Shown here piece by piece: positions 50,951-61,574 of a DNA stretch of 64,000 bases. The stretch covers positions 7,254,001 to 7,318,000 of the forward strand of contig JASJZH010000004.1 of the NCBI GenBank assembly GCA_037178975.1, written 5' to 3'. Each line of letters begins with the position of its first letter. The first letter of the stretch is position 1. The notes below the pieces were generated by a model that had not been told where the DNA came from, did not search any database, and was given only the letters and a program-made list of their open reading frames with translations. A program made the position numbers and the translations under genes. This stretch comes from Oscheius tipulae (Eukaryota > Nematoda > Chromadorea > Rhabditida > Rhabditidae).

Positions 50951-51639
50951 AAATGAATAGAATCCTTTGACAGTTTACCACATGAAAAAAGAGCAAACAC
51001 CGGTCAAATGGGTAGAATCTACCAGAGAGCCACCGTCCCCCCGTCCACTTTTTGCTCAAATGAGAAGAATTTCTATCAAGTTACCGCTTTGAAGTTAGTC
51101 CAACACGCATCGTTACAATATTTTACTCTCTAGCCCCCAGGAGTCAATTCGGAGTTATCTCTACCCGAAGTCCGAATAGTTGAAGAAAGAAACACCAGAC
51201 CTGAGCTTGAAGAAGGCGATTCACAGCTGTAGATTGTGAAGAAAGGCGTCGAGATCCAGCCTGAGACAGCGAAAGTCCACGTTTCCTTTGTCCAATCCCT
51301 CATCTTGAGTAGCCTACCAGAAATCGTCGTAGCTCCGTAGCTCATCTGAGTTCTACGCGTCCGTCGTGGTAGTCTACTTTTTGGTAGACCTCCAATTCTT
51401 TTAGTCGTAGCGTTCTTGTTGATCTATGATTTTTTGGTTGTTCTGACGAGCCTACCTGAAGTCCGTGGTAGTCGTACTAGGACCGAACAGATGACAATGT
51501 AGGGAGCAAGGAGTATAGCCAGCCGCAAAAGGTAGAGTTCCGGAGTTAGAGTGGAACAGAACTGCTGCAAAACGTGACATGAAATATCTTGTCCAGAAAA
51601 TAGGCAATTAGGCAACTTTTTGTCTAAATCTAATTTATC
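50951..51639. other. Intergenic
   Basis: No supported gene. Sequence at 51300-51480 is rich in short imperfect repeats of GTAG/CTAC and may be debris next to the reverse transcriptase fragment. Confidence 0.45.
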
Positions 51640-52330
51640 GAGCTCGTCGCTGATTCAGAGGGACCCATTCCGTCATCGCTTTCGACCACCTTCCTCCTTC
51701 CATCTCGGCCACTTTTTTCGTGCATTCCAGCTTCGTCGTCAATGCCAAGTTCATAATATTCGGTAGTTCTGCCCTTCTTCTCACCTCCTCATTCCTTACA
51801 CGATCCTGAAGTGTGATACCGAGCATGGTCCTTTTCTGACGTCTTCGTAAAACTACAAGTTTGGCTCGATCCTCTGTGCGAAGGCTACAGAGTTCGCAGC
51901 CATACAGCAAACTTAGGACGATACAGGTCAGATACACTCGTCGTTTCATCTTTATCGGGACAGTTCTCTTGGTGAGGAAGAGACGGTGGCGATTGAAGGC
52001 GGCCCAAGACGCTCCGATCCGCGGGACATCTCCTGGCTCTCAGAGGTGCAGGTTACCGAACATTCAAGGTAAAAAAAAAGATGTCGGATAAACTGTATAG
52101 CAAGCGCAGATCTCCCTTGTAGGCATTGGTCTTCGCGAAGGTTTTGCGATGTTTGATTTCGAGCCCAATCCTACGGCTTCCTTGTTCCAGTTCAGTCACC
52201 ATCCGCTGCACAGATATCAGACTTTCTGATAAGAACGATATCATCGGTGTAGCGAAGATGAGTCGATCTCGCACATCTTGGAGGCAGTTAATTCGCGATC
52301 TGTCTTTTTTCTGGTGCTGTCCGATCATAG
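51640..52330 (-). mobile_element. Decayed non-LTR retrotransposon fragment (reverse transcriptase, RTE-like)
   Basis: On the minus strand two frames together resemble the core and C-terminal part of a LINE reverse transcriptase. One frame reads HLRYTDDIVLIRKSD, with the catalytic YxDD as YTDD. After a frame change follows SVQRMVTELEQGSRRIGLEI then KHRKT. Farther on, 51949-51638 reads RRVYLTCIVLSLLYGCE, DRAKLVVLRRRQKRTMLG and LPNIMNLALTTKLE, which is RT thumb-type sequence. The domain is broken by frameshifts and a stop after LNQRRAR, and both ends of the element are missing. A dead insertion. Confidence 0.8.
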
Positions 52331-53022
52331 GGGTCGATATTTCCTCGAAGAGCCTCTTTGTCTAAAAGAAGTTTTCAAAGTTGTTTTCTCAATTAGGCTA
52401 CCAGGACTGACAAAGAGCTCAATGGAACATGGACCAAGTGGACTCAGGAGACCTTTCGACTCTTCTCAACACGACCGGCTCTTCTCAACCAACGATCTTG
52501 TAAGTTAGTTTATTTTAGTATTTCGTAGAGGAGGTGAGGGAGGGGTGCACTTTGGACTACTACTTTGACTACTCTTTTCAACACTACCCAGTACACTACC
52601 AGTTTCGAACCCATTTCGAGAGTAACACCTAAAAGGCTTGGGACCTTTGGTAGACTATTCGGTTCCATAGAAAAGCGTAATTCATCACTTTCTGCTACAT
52701 GTTTTTCACAGACCTTTCTCCACGAGCAAGAAATGAATCACTGCAAATATTGGAATTGCTTCTATTCCTAGCTACTTCAAAGCAAACAATCATAACAAGT
52801 TTGGCATGAGGTTGATTGTTCATATGTTGTCGGACAGAGATCATGACGTCAGATAACATCTTGCAGTCATTCACCCCCTATTCGGGTCGATGTCGTGTTT
52901 ACTTCGAAAAATAGAAAGGTCAGACACTGTCCTCGATCAGAAAGTCACGGAAAACATGTTTCTGTTGATCTCTCTTGTGTAAAAATTCAGCTTTATTGTA
53001 TGTACAAGTAGATCTCTCAATC
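52331..53022. other. Intergenic
   Basis: Contains the minus-strand poly(A) signal of the SDR gene (TTTATT on plus at 52992-52997) and a perfect CRE octamer TGACGTCA at 52844-52851. No gene seen. Confidence 0.5.
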
Positions 53023-53975
53023 CTAAAAAGGTATTGGCGTGAGGTCGTTCTGATAGAAGTTTCCGGTATGCTCGTCTCGAAGTTTGAGAATAGATTTAAC
53101 CAAAAGGACAGCTGAGTCCTCGCTCTGGAATGAGTTTTTAAAGATGACGAAGAACAAATTACCGTCTGAGCAGCGTTCTCCTTCCCACTCTCGTCAGTTT
53201 TAGTAGTTCCTGGGCAAAAGGCGGTCACAAGAACGCCGTCCCCTCTCAAATGGAGAGCAAGATCTCTAGTTATGCAGTTCAGGGCAGCCTAGAATCATTA
53301 TTTTCGAACAATACAAAAAAGCACCTTGCTAGCCCTGTAGCCCAAAATAATGGGATTGAACCACGGATCCGCAGGATTGTTTCTCGCTATCGAGCCACTA
53401 ATTGATGAAATGTTGATGATCCCGCAGCCTGAAGCATTCAGCTCGCCGTTGAAGCTCCTCTCGGCAGCTCTTTTCAGTAGAGGAAAGAAGTACTAAAACG
53501 ACTGTCAGAAGAAAACAATACCAAGCTCACCTGGGAGACCATAACTGGAGAGACAGTGTTAATTTCAAGCTGTCTATTGAACTCTGAACGCTGTGGCGTC
53601 TTGGTATAGAAATCGTAAGGAACCACAACTCCTGCGTTGTTAATCAGCAGGTTTAGAACATCATCTCCGAGCTTCTTCTCGACCTAAAGGTGTTTTCACA
53701 AACTATTGGAACCAAAAGTACGGTCTTGACAGCCTCCTCGATGCTCTTATCATCGGTAATGTTCATCGGAATGATGAGCACGCGTTCATCTTCGACTTTC
53801 TTCAACTTCTGAGAGATCACCATTGTAATACTTGAGCGAAACTCACATAATCGTCCTCCTTGGTCGGAATAGTGGCAAAAATCTGCCGGACCCCTCCGAT
53901 TTTCAGGAATTCCTTGACCAGACAGAGCCCGACACCAGTTTCGCAGCCAGTAATTAAAATGTTGGCAGGAGGCAT
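53023..53975 (-). CDS. Short-chain dehydrogenase/reductase, C-factor-like
   Basis: A classical SDR, an NAD(P)-dependent oxidoreductase. Six exons: 53975-53847, 53808-53722, 53683-53531, 53492-53325, 53288-53163, 53124-53023, 254 aa. It has the cofactor-binding TGCETGVGLC near the N-terminus, MNITDDKS, NLLINNAGVVVP, the Ser of INISSISGS and the catalytic YRASK (YxxxK). CPGTTKTD follows as in the bacterial C-factor (CsgA)-like SDR group that is expanded in nematodes. No signal peptide, so probably cytosolic. Substrate unknown. It shares order and motifs with the gene just upstream (54659-56003), so the two look like an old tandem duplication. Confidence 0.93.
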
Positions 53976-54658
53976 ATCTGATAAGCAGTGAAAAAAAAAT
54001 TGGTTCAGAGAGGAAGAGATGAAAGTAAACCGGAAAATGAGACACGGGGGTAATTTATAATCAACCGACTGTTGACATGCAATCACGTAAACATGTTTCT
54101 TTTCGACGAGACCGACCAGACAGAGGTCAATCTGTTTGACTAGCGTTTACTCTCCGGAACGGAAAAACAGTTCCCAGCGGTTTCAGATCAACTGGCAGGA
54201 GGGGGATAATGCTAGAGACAAACAAATGTGACGAACAAACATGAAACGAGTAATTTTACTTGTTTGTAAAGTGCCGAGCGGCAATACAACAGTCTTACAA
54301 CGTCTTCTTGGCAATCTCACCCGTACCGTCTTGGTATTTAATGAAGCAACAGCAAAAACGTTGTACAATCTACCATGAGATGACTTGTTGCCCGTGCCGT
54401 CTCGGAAGTTTCTACTGCTACCCATTTGAGATTTAAAAAGTAAGCTTGTATAGTCTCAGCAATAGAATAAGTTCACACGCAAACTGTAATTGCAGTAACC
54501 AAAGCTTCTGACCCATACTGTCTCTAGTTCTCACTCGCGTCTTCTCGCTTGGTATCACTCTTGCGTCTTTATTGCTACAATGTACGGTTACTTGACAAAA
54601 CATCACAAAGAATCACTCGAAGAAGTTGAACTTTTGTCAACCAAAGAGCTCTCAATGG
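53976..54658. other. Spacer between the two SDR genes
   Basis: Holds the 3' end of the upstream SDR (TTTATT on plus at 54568-54573, a minus-strand AATAAA) and the presumed promoter of the downstream one. No further gene seen. Confidence 0.5.
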
Positions 54659-56003
54659 TTAGAACACGATCTGCTTGCCATCACGCTGTATGAAACAGCC
54701 GTTGTGCTTCGTTCGAAGACCGAGAATCGTTGGCACCAGCACAGCCACGGACTCTTCCAACTAAACAAAAATTGTGTGAAGGAAAGTAGCAAAAGTACCG
54801 TCAACTCAGCCACCTGTGTTCCCAGATCAGTTTGAACGGACCCAGGGCAGATGGCGACAACGAGGATTCCGTCCTTAGCCAAATCCAGCGCGAGACTGCG
54901 AGTAACAGAGTTCAGAGCAGTCTGAAAACTTCATTACTATCAATAAAGCAATATGATAACCTTGCTCATCCTGTAAGCCATTCTCAGAGGATTCTGAACA
55001 ATGGCGTCGGCATTGTTCAGGGCAATCGATCCGGCCACGTCCGAAATATTGATCACCGCAGCTCGATTGACACTCAAATCCAAATTCTGATTGACCTCGG
55101 CAGCTCTCAGGAGAAGAGGAAGAAAAGTCTGGGTCACGATGACGGGCGAGACACTGTTGACATCGAGCTGACGGAGAAGGTCAGCGCGCTTTGGCTTCTC
55201 CCTGACATTGTAAAGAATCTGTGAACCGGCGTTGTTCACAAGAAGGGTCAGTCCTTCTCTCTCGAGGATTCCGGAAACCTGAAACGTTTTGTTTGGTTTT
55301 ATAGTGTGGACACGCACAGAGTCGTAAGCTTTTTCAACAGATTGGTCGTCACTGATATCCATGGTAACCACGATGAGACGAGAGTCAGTGATCTTCTTCT
55401 TGATATCCTGAAATTGGATGTTTTTAAATGTACTGGCCAAAATCTTACGGTCGAGTCCTCTGCCTTGCGCACAGTAGCAATGACTCTCTTTATGTGACGG
55501 TTGTTCAAAAATTCTTGAACTAGACCGAGTCCAATACCACGACCAGCACCAGTGACCATAACATTGATCGGTGCCGAAGCTTCAGGAGGAGTAGGCATTG
55601 CACGATCCATGAATGCAACATAGGCTGAAGGCGGTCTTACGTTTTTCTCGGCGGGAGGAGCACTACTAGTCGAATCTTTTCCAGTTGTCTTTTTCGGAGG
55701 ACTGGCTCCAGTAGGAGACTTGTCTGTTTTTGCAGGAATAGTAGTCAAGGGTTTTGCCTGCGTAGAAGTGACAGAAGAGAACTTCTCGACTGGTTTAGAG
55801 GCCGGTGGTACGGTAGCTGGTTGTGAGACAGAAGTGATTTTCGCACCAACTGTCCCAGTAGTCAAGACGGGCCTCTCAGCCTTTGGACTGGCATTTGCAG
55901 CAGCTTTGGCTGTCATCGAACCGAAAGGACCAGAAGATTTGGTGGTCAAAGGAGGCTTCGCCTGACTGGAAGTCGAGGAAGACGATGTCGACTTGGTTGA
56001 CAT
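54659..56003 (-). CDS. Short-chain dehydrogenase/reductase with a Ser/Pro/Thr-rich N-terminal extension
   Basis: Five exons (56003-55449, 55407-55318, 55278-54961, 54921-54799, 54760-54659) encode 395 aa. Residues 1 to about 140 are low-complexity Ser/Thr/Pro/Lys/Ala (MSTKSTSSSSTSSQAKPP, TTGKDSTSSAPPAEK), with no signal peptide or membrane helix. The rest is an SDR of the same C-factor-like type as its neighbour: VMVTGAGRGIGLGLVQEF, MDISDDQS, LLVNNAGSQ, INISDVAGSIALNN, YRMSK and CPGSVQTDLG. The extension and Rossmann start share one long first exon, so the fusion does not depend on a splice guess. The extension may target or tether the enzyme; function unknown. Confidence 0.92.
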
Positions 56004-56797
56004 GGCAATGATTCTAAACTGAGGAGGTGTCTTCCTTTTATAGCTTCGAGTTAAACACTGATCAGAAGGGTTCTTCTAACAAAATTAGAGCCCATTCAAC
56101 TAGCGCAATTAGAGCAGTCTTCAGCCAGTACCTTGTCGTATCATGGGGGCTGTTAGGCCTCTCGCATGCTGTTTTTATTTGCCGCCGAGAACAGAAACAC
56201 TTCTCGTTATCCTATATGTGAAATCTGGATTTTGTCCTCAATGGTGACTGATGCGGTCAACCGGTTTAAACAAGAGGAATGAATCAGATAATTAAGATGC
56301 TAAACAGAGAAAGTTGTAAGGAAAAGATAATTCTGTCTGGCGGAAAAGCCATTACAATAAACTCATTAGAAGGTAACTCGTAAGCACGAGTTCAATTCTC
56401 CTGATTCGATTTCTAGTCTTTGACTTTACTCGATCGACAAAGGTCTGGCTCTTTCGAAACTCCGACTCTTCGAACTCGTTTATTTCTGTTCTACCGCAAA
56501 TTCACAGTCTGAGTCTGGCTCTGACGTCAAAGCCGGCAACGTACCCACGGTGCAAGTATATAAAAGGGTCGTAATGCTGCAGCTTGACTGAGCTGTATAC
56601 CCGGACGGAAAACAATTTGATGCTATAGAATCAATCTAAAAGCGTACAGACTCGACAGTTTGACAGTGGTGACCTAGGTTTCTAAGAAACAGTCCAGAGT
56701 CAGGACAGTACCGACAGTTAGGAACAACAATTTCTTGAAGAATTATAGCAAGGAATTCATTACAACCTATTTCGCGTATAATAACGTAACAAGAAAT
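56004..56797. other. Intergenic with orphan promoter-like element
   Basis: No ORF of note. It contains a CRE octamer and a strong TATA box pointing right (see the promoter entry), although no plus-strand gene follows nearby. Confidence 0.5.
56522..56570 (+). promoter_or_regulatory. CRE octamer plus TATA box
   Basis: A perfect TGACGTCA palindrome at 56522-56529 stands 27 bp before GTATATAAAAGG (56556-56567). Orientation predicts a plus-strand start near 56590. No plus-strand coding gene begins there: the next gene to the right is on the minus strand. It might serve a non-coding transcript, or be chance. Confidence 0.35.
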
Positions 56798-57868
56798 CTA
56801 TTCAAACCGAGGTCTCTTTGCAGAAGGTTCTTGAAGTAACTCTCTGGTCTCTCGAACGGTAACGAGTAGTTTCTCCACGGCATTCAGGCCATCCTCAATT
56901 TGCTGATTCGTACATTCTTCGTCCCGTTTCCTATTCTCAATTGCTGTCACTCTGCTCGGAGTGTTGACCGCCCTTGAAAGTGTCCTTCTGTGCTTCTCGT
57001 ACGGACCCATGGCTTCAACCGTAGCCTTCTTCTCCTCATCGGCTATAAACAAGTTTTTTTGTCCACGTCATCGTGAAGAGCACAAAAAACAGAATGTTCA
57101 AAGAACCCACTCAACGAGCTGTCATTCATGACCTCCTCAACCATTCTCTTGAAGACCTCGGAAGGTTTTTCATTATCACTCGTGTTGCGAACACGTTTCG
57201 TAATGTTGAAAAGGCGACGCTTAGCAGCTTCTGTTGGCCAGTAGAGAGGAGTGCAGATGTGGTTCAAGGAACAGGGATCACTGAGAAAGGTCTCGCCGAC
57301 GATCTGAAACATTGCAAACTAAATTGTTGGCTGCGAGACTGAAACAAGACGACGAACTCATTGGTAAAGACAGCCTATCGGGTCAGATCAGATTTTAGAA
57401 TACATCTTTGGAAATAAAGAAAGTACCTCAAGCTTGTTCGTCTCTCCCAAAGCCTTGCACGCACCACAATGGTAGCTTTTCACGCCTGCCTTCAAATTCC
57501 TCTTCCACTGGAAAACGTAGCACAGATCAGCTGGCCCATACATTCTGAAACTTGTCTTTAAAGGAATGCTTGCCCAGGAATCAACAAAAGTGAAGGCAAT
57601 AAATACCTGTAGTAGAAAACATTGTGTTTTCCGTTCTTCGCATCCACACGAGTAGCAGGAAAAGTTTCTATCCGTGGTGAGGGTGCTGTGTCTCTTTGTA
57701 GAATGTCGTTCAGATTGAAGGGCATTGGTTCTGATTCAGATCATGGAAAAAGTAAATGAAGTTCTTACCATCGAAATGGCCCATATCTCCAGATGAACAA
57801 GGTTCTGACGTCAGAAGAGAAGAGAACTTGATCTCCTCGGCCAATTCTTCTTTCACATAAGTGTCCAT
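56798..57868 (-). CDS. Putative nuclear protein with a C2HC/FLYWCH-like zinc-binding region
   Basis: Five exons (57868-57769, 57730-57607, 57544-57427, 57303-57111, 57042-56798) encode 259 aa. After an acidic N-terminus (MDTYVKEELAEEIKFSSLL) comes a region with FYYRMYGPADLCYVFQWKR, SYHCGACKAL and SDPCSLNHICTPLYWP. This gives a C-x2-C ... H-x-C arrangement reminiscent of FLYWCH-type fingers. The C-terminal third is helical and charged and ends EPSAKRPRFE, a likely nuclear localisation signal. An in-frame upstream extension to 58042 is possible. I do not recognise a named orthologue; DNA binding is inference. Confidence 0.75.
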
Positions 57869-58560
57869 GGTTGGCTGTGAACGTGTTATGGAAGGTAGTG
57901 CGGTGAAAATCGATAGCGGGCGCGCGTTCCGGCCTGCCTGGGTCAAACTGATAGAGGGGGACAAGCGGTCGCCACGGCCGCCGCCCTTGTGAAAGCAGCC
58001 AGCGGCAAAGAGCTGAACATTGCTTGAAAAGAAAACGGACATGTTGTGAGACCAAGCAGAAAAGTAATTTAGCCGGGTAGCCAGTCAAACCGCGTGGTTA
58101 CCTAACGCATCTTCCGTTGTTTTAGTCTGTCCCTTCATTAAATGTGTCGACCTACCAATCCCTGATTGGCAATTACGTTTATTGCAAAGACTTCAGAATA
58201 AGTGAACAAATGCTTGGCATGGTAAAGGATACGTCAGCAAAAGGCGTGACTAAAGATGGAACAAGCAATGGCATCGAGGAGAAAGAAGGAACAAAGGGAA
58301 AGTTAGAGAGTGACTTCTTTGGAAAGAATGAGGTTACCTGTGAGAAATTGCTTCAATAAAAGGCACGTCGTTGAGATAAGCAATACTGGGATACCTACCT
58401 GTACACGTGTTAAAACCAGCAATAAGCAGATTGAACACAAAGAGATCAGAAATTTTAGAACATATTGTGAGACTCTAGCGGCTTGAAAACATCTTTGCAA
58501 ACTGGACAATAATCTTTGCAAACTGGACGGATCTATTGTGAGGCACTGCTTTCTAATAGT
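57869..58560. other. Intergenic
   Basis: Presumed promoter of the preceding gene. Short ORFs only. Confidence 0.45.
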
Positions 58561-59260
58561 TCGAGAATATCTTCAGCACGAGGTACTATTCAAGAGTGAT
58601 AACCTCGATGAAATTCTTCTCAGTGACTTGTATACCAAAGTCACAAGTTTTGACTTTTTTGATTGGTTCTCTGTTGGCTTTTGGAACACCTCGTTTTGGC
58701 TTGTCTGGAATGTAAGTAGTCTAGCAAGCAGTGAAAACAAGACTTACCTCTCTGTTTCTCTTGTCTTGAACAGTTCCTTAAATAGCTCTGGTTTATCTGG
58801 AATTCGATGGCTCGTCGTTCTCGGAAAACTTTGGCAAGAAAACTTGAACAACGGCCAGTAATAGTCAAAAATAAACATTCCTTGTTTAGATGCTACAGCT
58901 GTTAGGGTATTGTCCGCAAAGGGACGTTGCATTGAAGACATGCGCGTACGAACGGCCTTTCACGGATGTTGACTTGGTAGGAGGCTCAACTCTCCTTGGT
59001 ACTGAAAGGCTTTGAATAATCGAGTGTTTCTCCCCATTCGACAGACAGATCTCTGCCTGGAAGTGTCTCGAACATACTGTTCTAGTTTGATCGGACCGTT
59101 CAATGCGAGACAGATGCGACTGCTTGAGCAAGATACTTTTTCCTCGTCTGCAATTTTTCGGAAAAGTGAGAGCCGCTGTACGGGAGAGTCACAGAACCGT
59201 TGCTTAAAAATTGAAAAACCACAGTAGCTCTGGAATAACGACGAGATTTCTCTTATCAAA
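58561..59260 (-). other. THAP-like coding fragment, possibly a gene or pseudogene
   Basis: On the minus strand, between a TTGCAG acceptor (exon start about 59146) and 58890, one frame reads LLKQSHLSRIERSDQ, TVCSRHFQAEICL and IIQSLSVPRRVEPP. That is the C-x2-H-F and following Val-Pro box of THAP DNA-binding domains. A second protein-like stretch (IPDKPELFKELFKTRETER) ends at a GTAAGT donor at about 58750. A downstream open frame runs to about 58590. The N-terminal zinc ligands were not found and the frames do not join cleanly. It may be a real multi-exon gene I could not solve, or a decayed one. Confidence 0.35.
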
Positions 59261-59883
59261 GCATTCCAACCTAACAGTAAGTCTTGCCGTTGTTGATTGT
59301 AATCCCTCTACTACAGAGAAACTCTATTGCCGAGTCTTGAACTTAACATTTATCAGTAGTTTGTGACCAGTCCCTCTACTTACTAAAAGTCCATGTAGTG
59401 ACGCTGTTAACAAAAATAAGTGCACCCCGAGACACGAAGCTAACAATTTGTGTCTTTTGCTGACTAATTATGGCAATGATTGCTGTCTACAAGTGTCTAT
59501 GTTCTGGTTCATCTGAACTCGGGTACAAGCAGAGGAGGATAAAACATTCAAATGGCAAATTGGGTGTAAAAGTTGATGCATGAGAAAACTGTACAAGCTC
59601 TCAACGGTACCGGACAAGATACTGGAACTCGCCTCCTCCTTATCAGGCAGGTATTCACAACACTGCTAAATTGTGTTCGTTCTGTGTTTCTGATTAAATG
59701 CTCAGTTTCTTCCTGGGAAGCCAAATGTTTGCATCTCACGGCATTTTTCATAGACGGAAACTCAGCCCCTCTAGAGGACAGGACCATAATTGCCAAGTTC
59801 AGGAAAGCCAAATTGCTCGATGACTTGCTTATAATAATGGTCAGCACCATTTCTTGCTCACCCTGTCCAACTACTCAGAAGAT
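59261..59883. other. Intergenic
   Basis: No supported gene. Open stretches at 59573-59887 lack family or splice support. Confidence 0.4.
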
Positions 59884-61341
59884 ATGAACAGTACTGTGGA
59901 TCCTCTAACTACAGTATACCCAACAACCTACAAGATCTTCTGGGGGTATTGTTGCGACATTTGGTTCCCAGTCTATCTTCTCATCATCTGTTTGTATGCT
60001 TATGTCATCTACATCCTCTGTACGTCGAAGAGTTCGAAGTACAAGTCAGCCTACTTTAGCATCTTTATCTGTACAGGTGTTCTTGAATGATCTTTCTCTA
60101 ACTCTTCTATTCTCAGGGGTAGCAGACATCGTCGACGCTATCGCCATCGAATACATCAGGCTCTCCCAAAGGATTGGAATGGGTTTGGCTCTAAGCAAGC
60201 TTGGGAAAATGTAAAAACTCAGGACCGAGCTTTGGATGGCTCCTTCAGATCACTACAGCTATCACTGGATCCAACTTTGCTATGCATTTGATCGGAAACT
60301 CGTTGATGTCTACATTTCAGTTCTCAGCCGTGTGGTTGCCGATCTTCCACAATAGTGTATGTTTCGCTGGTACCTTGAGTGAGAGGAACTTTTGCTATCA
60401 TCTTGTTGTCACTTTATCCCTGAAAAGGGGAAAAAGTAGAGAAATGGGTCTTCTTAGCACAATCATGTCGAAATGTACCTGTCAGCACATGTCAGGTGAA
60501 CGAATCTCGAACATAACTTTCAAACCGACTAAGCATTCAAAGCTTTGAACCCAGTACTTTATTATTAGCAGAGAGGTAAATCAGGTCATCTAACCATTGC
60601 CTTCTGCTTATGTGACAGGATGTACCAGTTACAACGTCCCAAGCTTGTCCTTTTTCAGTTCTGGAAAGTCAGAAATACCAGAATCATCATGGCTGTGATG
60701 ATAGTCATTCCCATAATCGTATACGGTCATCTTCTCTTCACAGAGTTCGTGTTCATCCAAGATAATATCGGCCGATGGCGATATAAAAATCGCATTGATC
60801 CTATTACGGTAACTGAATCTTTGACGGCAATAATGTGTTGACCGTTCAGAAAACAAGGATTTTAGACTCTGTCCTGACTGTAGCCCAGGCTTTGATTAGT
60901 GGTTCAATGTCAATCTGTACCATCGTAGGAATTCGTCTGAAGACGGATGGCAGTTTCAAGAAAAACCTCCCGGAAAAGGTGAGAAAGTCCAGTAACTAAT
61001 CTCACGACATTTTTCCAGAGTCTGGTTTTGGTAGAGCTGATCAATGTAGTCTTTGGGTCTATGGAAACCCTCTATGGCTTCATCTCTCTTTTCAACATAC
61101 CGTTGACCAATTCCTTCTTGGTCTTCATCTTTGACGAAGTAGACTAGTTTTTGTTCCAATCAAGAGTCTGTTCCAGTTTGTGAGCTACTTCTTCCTCATG
61201 GTCACTCTGAATGCTTTCACCCTCCCGCTGCTAAGTGCAACGATGAGAGCCGAAATTGCCCATCGCATCTGGGGAAAGAGCATGAGTGCTGTCGTCACAG
61301 TGGTGGAACGTTCGGCATCAAACGCCAAAGCACAGAAGTAA
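59884..61341 (+). CDS. Serpentine-type 7TM chemoreceptor (srv/srg-like)
   Basis: Nematode chemosensory GPCR type. Start MNSTVDPLTTVYPTTYK, with an N-glycosylation site. TM1 is WFPVYLLIICLYAYVIYIL. Firm exons: 59884-60076, a second from 60117, 60619-60808, 60850-60978, 61019-61138, 61177-61341. Later helices: IIMAVMIVIPIIVYGHLLF, ISGSMSICTIVGI, LVELINVVFGSMETLYGFI and FVSYFFLMVTLNAFTLPLL. A TM3-like helix (FAMHLIGNSLMSTFQFSAVW) lies near 60245-60360, but the junctions on both sides of it could not be fixed in phase. Either the splicing is unusual or this region is damaged. Subfamily assignment (srv versus srg) is uncertain. Poly(A) signal AATAAA at 61359. Confidence 0.8.
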
Positions 61342-61574
61342 AGAGCCGTGTCAGATTGAATAAATGATACTCTGTACGGACTTTCCTCTTACCAAAGATC
61401 CGGATCAGATTATGTGTGCCGAGAGAGAAATGTTTGTATTCCAGTGGGAAAAGACCAGAGACTATGAGAAGTGTTTATCTACTTAGGAAACGTAAAAAAC
61501 AAGAAAGTTTATTATGACGCTTTCGTAAAACCGATGCACATGAGCAGTAAAATTCACACAGAATTCAATATTCT

